From JAIRNF01 sp031550925 (GTDB lineage Bacteria > Bacteroidota > Bacteroidia > Bacteroidales > UBA932), in NCBI GenBank assembly GCA_031550925.1, contig JAVBOE010000042.1, forward strand, positions 1 through 43,929: a stretch of DNA of 43,929 bases, given 5' to 3'. This document shows, piece by piece, positions 42,042 through 43,929 of this stretch. The notes beneath the pieces are model-generated. The model saw only the letters and a program-made list of their open reading frames with translations, had not been told where the DNA came from and did no database searches. Both the position numbers and the translations under genes were made by a program. Within the stretch, counting starts at the first letter, position 1. The number at the start of each line of letters is the position of its first letter.

Positions 42042-42083
42042 GATCGTTGTTTTTATTGGGTTATAGTTAGGTATGAATAATGA

Positions 42084-43037
42084 TTATAGTAAACGTGCCA
42101 ACATGTTGTTAACGTTAGCTTCTATGCGCTCGTATATATTACCGTCATAGTCTGCTTTTACAAATTTTTCGCCGATAATATTTTCGTATAGTTCAATATA
42201 CCTATCGCTAATAGACGTAACAATTTCATCTGTCATTTCAGGAACAGCTTGTCCTTGTTGTCCTTGGAAACCGTTATCCATTAGCCACTCGCGCACAAAT
42301 TCTTTCGATAGCTGACGTTGCTGCTCTCCTTTATCAAAGCGTTCTTGGTAGCCTTCTGCGTAGAAGTAGCGTGATGAATCGGGCGTATGTATTTCGTCTA
42401 TCAGGTATATTTCGCCGTCTTTTTTACCGAATTCGTACTTAGTATCAACAAGAATCAAGCCACGCTTTGCAGCCATCTCGCTACCTCTGAGGAATAGCTC
42501 CATGGCGTATTTTTCCAGCTCTAGATAATCCTCCTCAGCAACAATGCCTTTGCGAAGAATATCTTCGCGCGAGATATCTTCGTCGTGAGCACCTTGCTCA
42601 GCTTTGGTTGTAGGGGTTATAATGGGTTGTTCGAAACGTTGATGCTCACGCATTCCATCGGGAATTTTCACGCCACATATCTCTCTCGCTCCCGATTTAT
42701 AGGTGCGCCAAGAGCTGCCTGTAAGATAACCGCGAACAATCATTTCAACGGCAAAAGGCTCGCACTTATGTCCAATAGTAACCATAGGGTCGGGTGAAGC
42801 AATCTTCCAGTTAGGAACAATATCTGCAGTTGCATCTAAGAACTTTGCCGCAATCTGGTTTAGCACCTGTCCTTTGTATGGAATACCTTTTGGCAGTACA
42901 ACATCAAAAGCCGATATTCTATCGGTTACAATCATATTCAGAAAGCGGTCGTCAATGGTGTAAACGTCGCGTACTTTACCTACATACTTAGCAGTTTGTT
43001 TCGGAAAATTAAAGTCGGTTTGAATAAGGGCTTTCAT
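42084..43037 (-). CDS. purC: SAICAR synthetase
   Basis: A 317-residue phosphoribosylaminoimidazole-succinocarboxamide synthase, which joins aspartate to CAIR with ATP in purine synthesis. Family segments are GKVRDVYTIDDRFLNMIVTD (nucleotide loop), EMIVRGYLTGSSW, LILVDTKYEFG and EIYLIDEIHTPDSSRY. The protein is longer than the short bacterial type and resembles the version of about 300 residues found in Bacteroidota. It follows phoH after 11 bases; the pairing phoH-purC is conserved in Bacteroidales. Confidence 0.96.
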   Translation of the reverse strand: MKALIQTDFNFPKQTAKYVGKVRDVYTIDDRFLNMIVTDRISAFDVVLPKGIPYKGQVLNQIAAKFLDATADIVPNWKIASPDPMVTIGHKCEPFAVEMIVRGYLTGSSWRTYKSGAREICGVKIPDGMREHQRFEQPIITPTTKAEQGAHDEDISREDILRKGIVAEEDYLELEKYAMELFLRGSEMAAKRGLILVDTKYEFGKKDGEIYLIDEIHTPDSSRYFYAEGYQERFDKGEQQRQLSKEFVREWLMDNGFQGQQGQAVPEMTDEIVTSISDRYIELYENIIGEKFVKADYDGNIYERIEANVNNMLARLL

Positions 43038-43048
43038 CTGTTTTTATT

Positions 43049-43929
43049 TTATGTTGTTTGTGGTTTAAAACCTATTTGTTCGCTATCTGTCTCAAATGCT
43101 TTTACGATAAAGCTTACCAACGGGTGGCGCAGTATATCGCGGTTATCAAAATCAATAAAGCTAATGCCTTTGATAGTTCCTAGCAGCTGCTTTGCGCGTA
43201 GCAATCCCGAGTCGCTTTTACGGGGTAAGTCTATCTGCGTCATATCACCTGTAACAATGAATTTTGCATTGGTACCCATACGCGTAAGAAACATTTTTAG
43301 CTGGTTTAGCGTTGTGTTCTGTGCTTCGTCGAGTATTACAAAGGCGTTGTCTAATGTACGTCCACGCATGTAGGCTAACGGCGCTATTTGCACAGTTCCA
43401 TCTTCCATGTATTCCGCCAGCTTACGAGGGGGGATCATATCATTCAGAGCATCGTACAACGGCTGTAAGTACGGATCGAGCTTTTCTTTCATGTCGCCGG
43501 GCAAAAAGCCTAGACGTTCACCGGCTTCTACTGCCGGACGAGTAAGAATAATGCGCTGTACGGTTTTATTTCTCAATGCTCTTACCGCAAGCGCAATGGC
43601 TGTATATGTTTTTCCCGAACCTGCGGGACCTGTAGCAAACAGCAAATCGTTGGTTTTGTACATCTCTACCAGCTTCTGCTGATTAACTGTACGCGCCTTT
43701 ACAATCCGCCCGTTGTTGCCATATACAAGAACATCGTTTATATTTTCCTCGCCTTCGACTTCTTGCACCGTTTGACTTCTATCAAACATATCGCGAAGTG
43801 AGGCTTCTGTTATACTTCCGTACTTGCCAATGTGTTCGGCCAGTTGGTTGAGGCGTTGCTCAAAATCTTCTATCTCGTCTGGGTCGCCGAATACGCGAAT
43901 ATCGTTTCCTCTTACAACTACCTTTAGCT
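43049..43929 (-). CDS. PhoH-family ATPase (5' end outside the window)
   Basis: A PhoH-like P-loop protein, probably an ATPase acting on RNA. The frame is open to the right edge, so the N terminus is missing; 293 codons are present. Before the internal Met at 43789 the frame reads VVVRGNDIRVFGDPDEIEDF, a KH-like start typical of this family, so that Met is not the start. Walker A is ATGPAGSGKTYTA, Walker B is AFVILDEAQN, and sensor-like VTGDMTQIDLPR follows. It heads the operon with purC, the LysM fusion gene and the SGNH hydrolase gene. Confidence 0.92.
   Translation of the reverse strand, partial: LKVVVRGNDIRVFGDPDEIEDFEQRLNQLAEHIGKYGSITEASLRDMFDRSQTVQEVEGEENINDVLVYGNNGRIVKARTVNQQKLVEMYKTNDLLFATGPAGSGKTYTAIALAVRALRNKTVQRIILTRPAVEAGERLGFLPGDMKEKLDPYLQPLYDALNDMIPPRKLAEYMEDGTVQIAPLAYMRGRTLDNAFVILDEAQNTTLNQLKMFLTRMGTNAKFIVTGDMTQIDLPRKSDSGLLRAKQLLGTIKGISFIDFDNRDILRHPLVSFIVKAFETDSEQIGFKPQTT

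Noticed and set aside
43789..43789. Met at this position as the PhoH start
   Set aside because: The frame continues to the window edge with KH-like sequence typical of the family.

Overview
The window reads as a chromosomal segment of a low-GC Bacteroidota bacterium, most likely Bacteroidales. The evidence is a gldB homologue, a phoH-purC pair, DUF4296 and DUF2723 proteins, a Bacteroidota-type LptD, many lipoproteins, few Shine-Dalgarno sites, and repeated matches to the Bacteroidota promoter pattern (TTTG, 19-21 bases, TAnnTTTG). No rRNA, tRNA, CRISPR array, intact insertion sequence or prophage gene was seen. Most of the content is core genes.

Layout. 1-8000: the 3' end of an unknown gene, dps (-), elbB (+), a beta-CASP metallo-beta-lactamase overlapping a HAD hydrolase, a Tat-exported DUF362 protein with a secreted DUF6599-like partner, and typA (-). 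8000-20500: a CPBP protease, an unknown lipoprotein, a lipoprotein nitroreductase, corA, mqnA, purB, an SRAP protein, a Lys/Glu-rich lipoprotein, dtd, an AlbA_2 protein, gldB, nadE and a Crp/Fnr regulator. 20500-30200: a polysaccharide deacetylase with a DUF2723 membrane glycosyltransferase, Mpg glycosylase, DUF4296 protein with a deaminase-like amidohydrolase, pyrI without pyrB, an ECF sigma factor with an envelope-spanning barrel protein, and a zinc-ribbon methyltransferase. 30200-43929: a P1B-type ATPase with an altered phosphorylation motif, dnaA, an MCE protein, a peptidoglycan amidase, LptD, and the operon phoH-purC-LysM/periplasmic-binding fusion-SGNH hydrolase.

Themes. Envelope building is heavily represented (LptD, MCE, amidase, LysM fusion, DUF2723, deacetylase, GldB). 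So are nucleotide and cofactor supply (purB, purC, pyrI, nadE, mqnA, possibly a futalosine-pathway deaminase) and DNA maintenance (dnaA, SRAP, Mpg, Dps).

The most distinctive non-coding signal is a modular set of intergenic repeats placed directly after stop codons. Three of the families are mostly oriented with the gene they follow, so convergent gene pairs carry long inverted repeats. Other items worth a second look are the DKTRT motif in the metal ATPase, the orphan pyrI, a 62-codon orphan open frame at 23707-23895, and near-consensus DnaA boxes upstream of dnaA. All calls come from reading the sequence; no database search was run.
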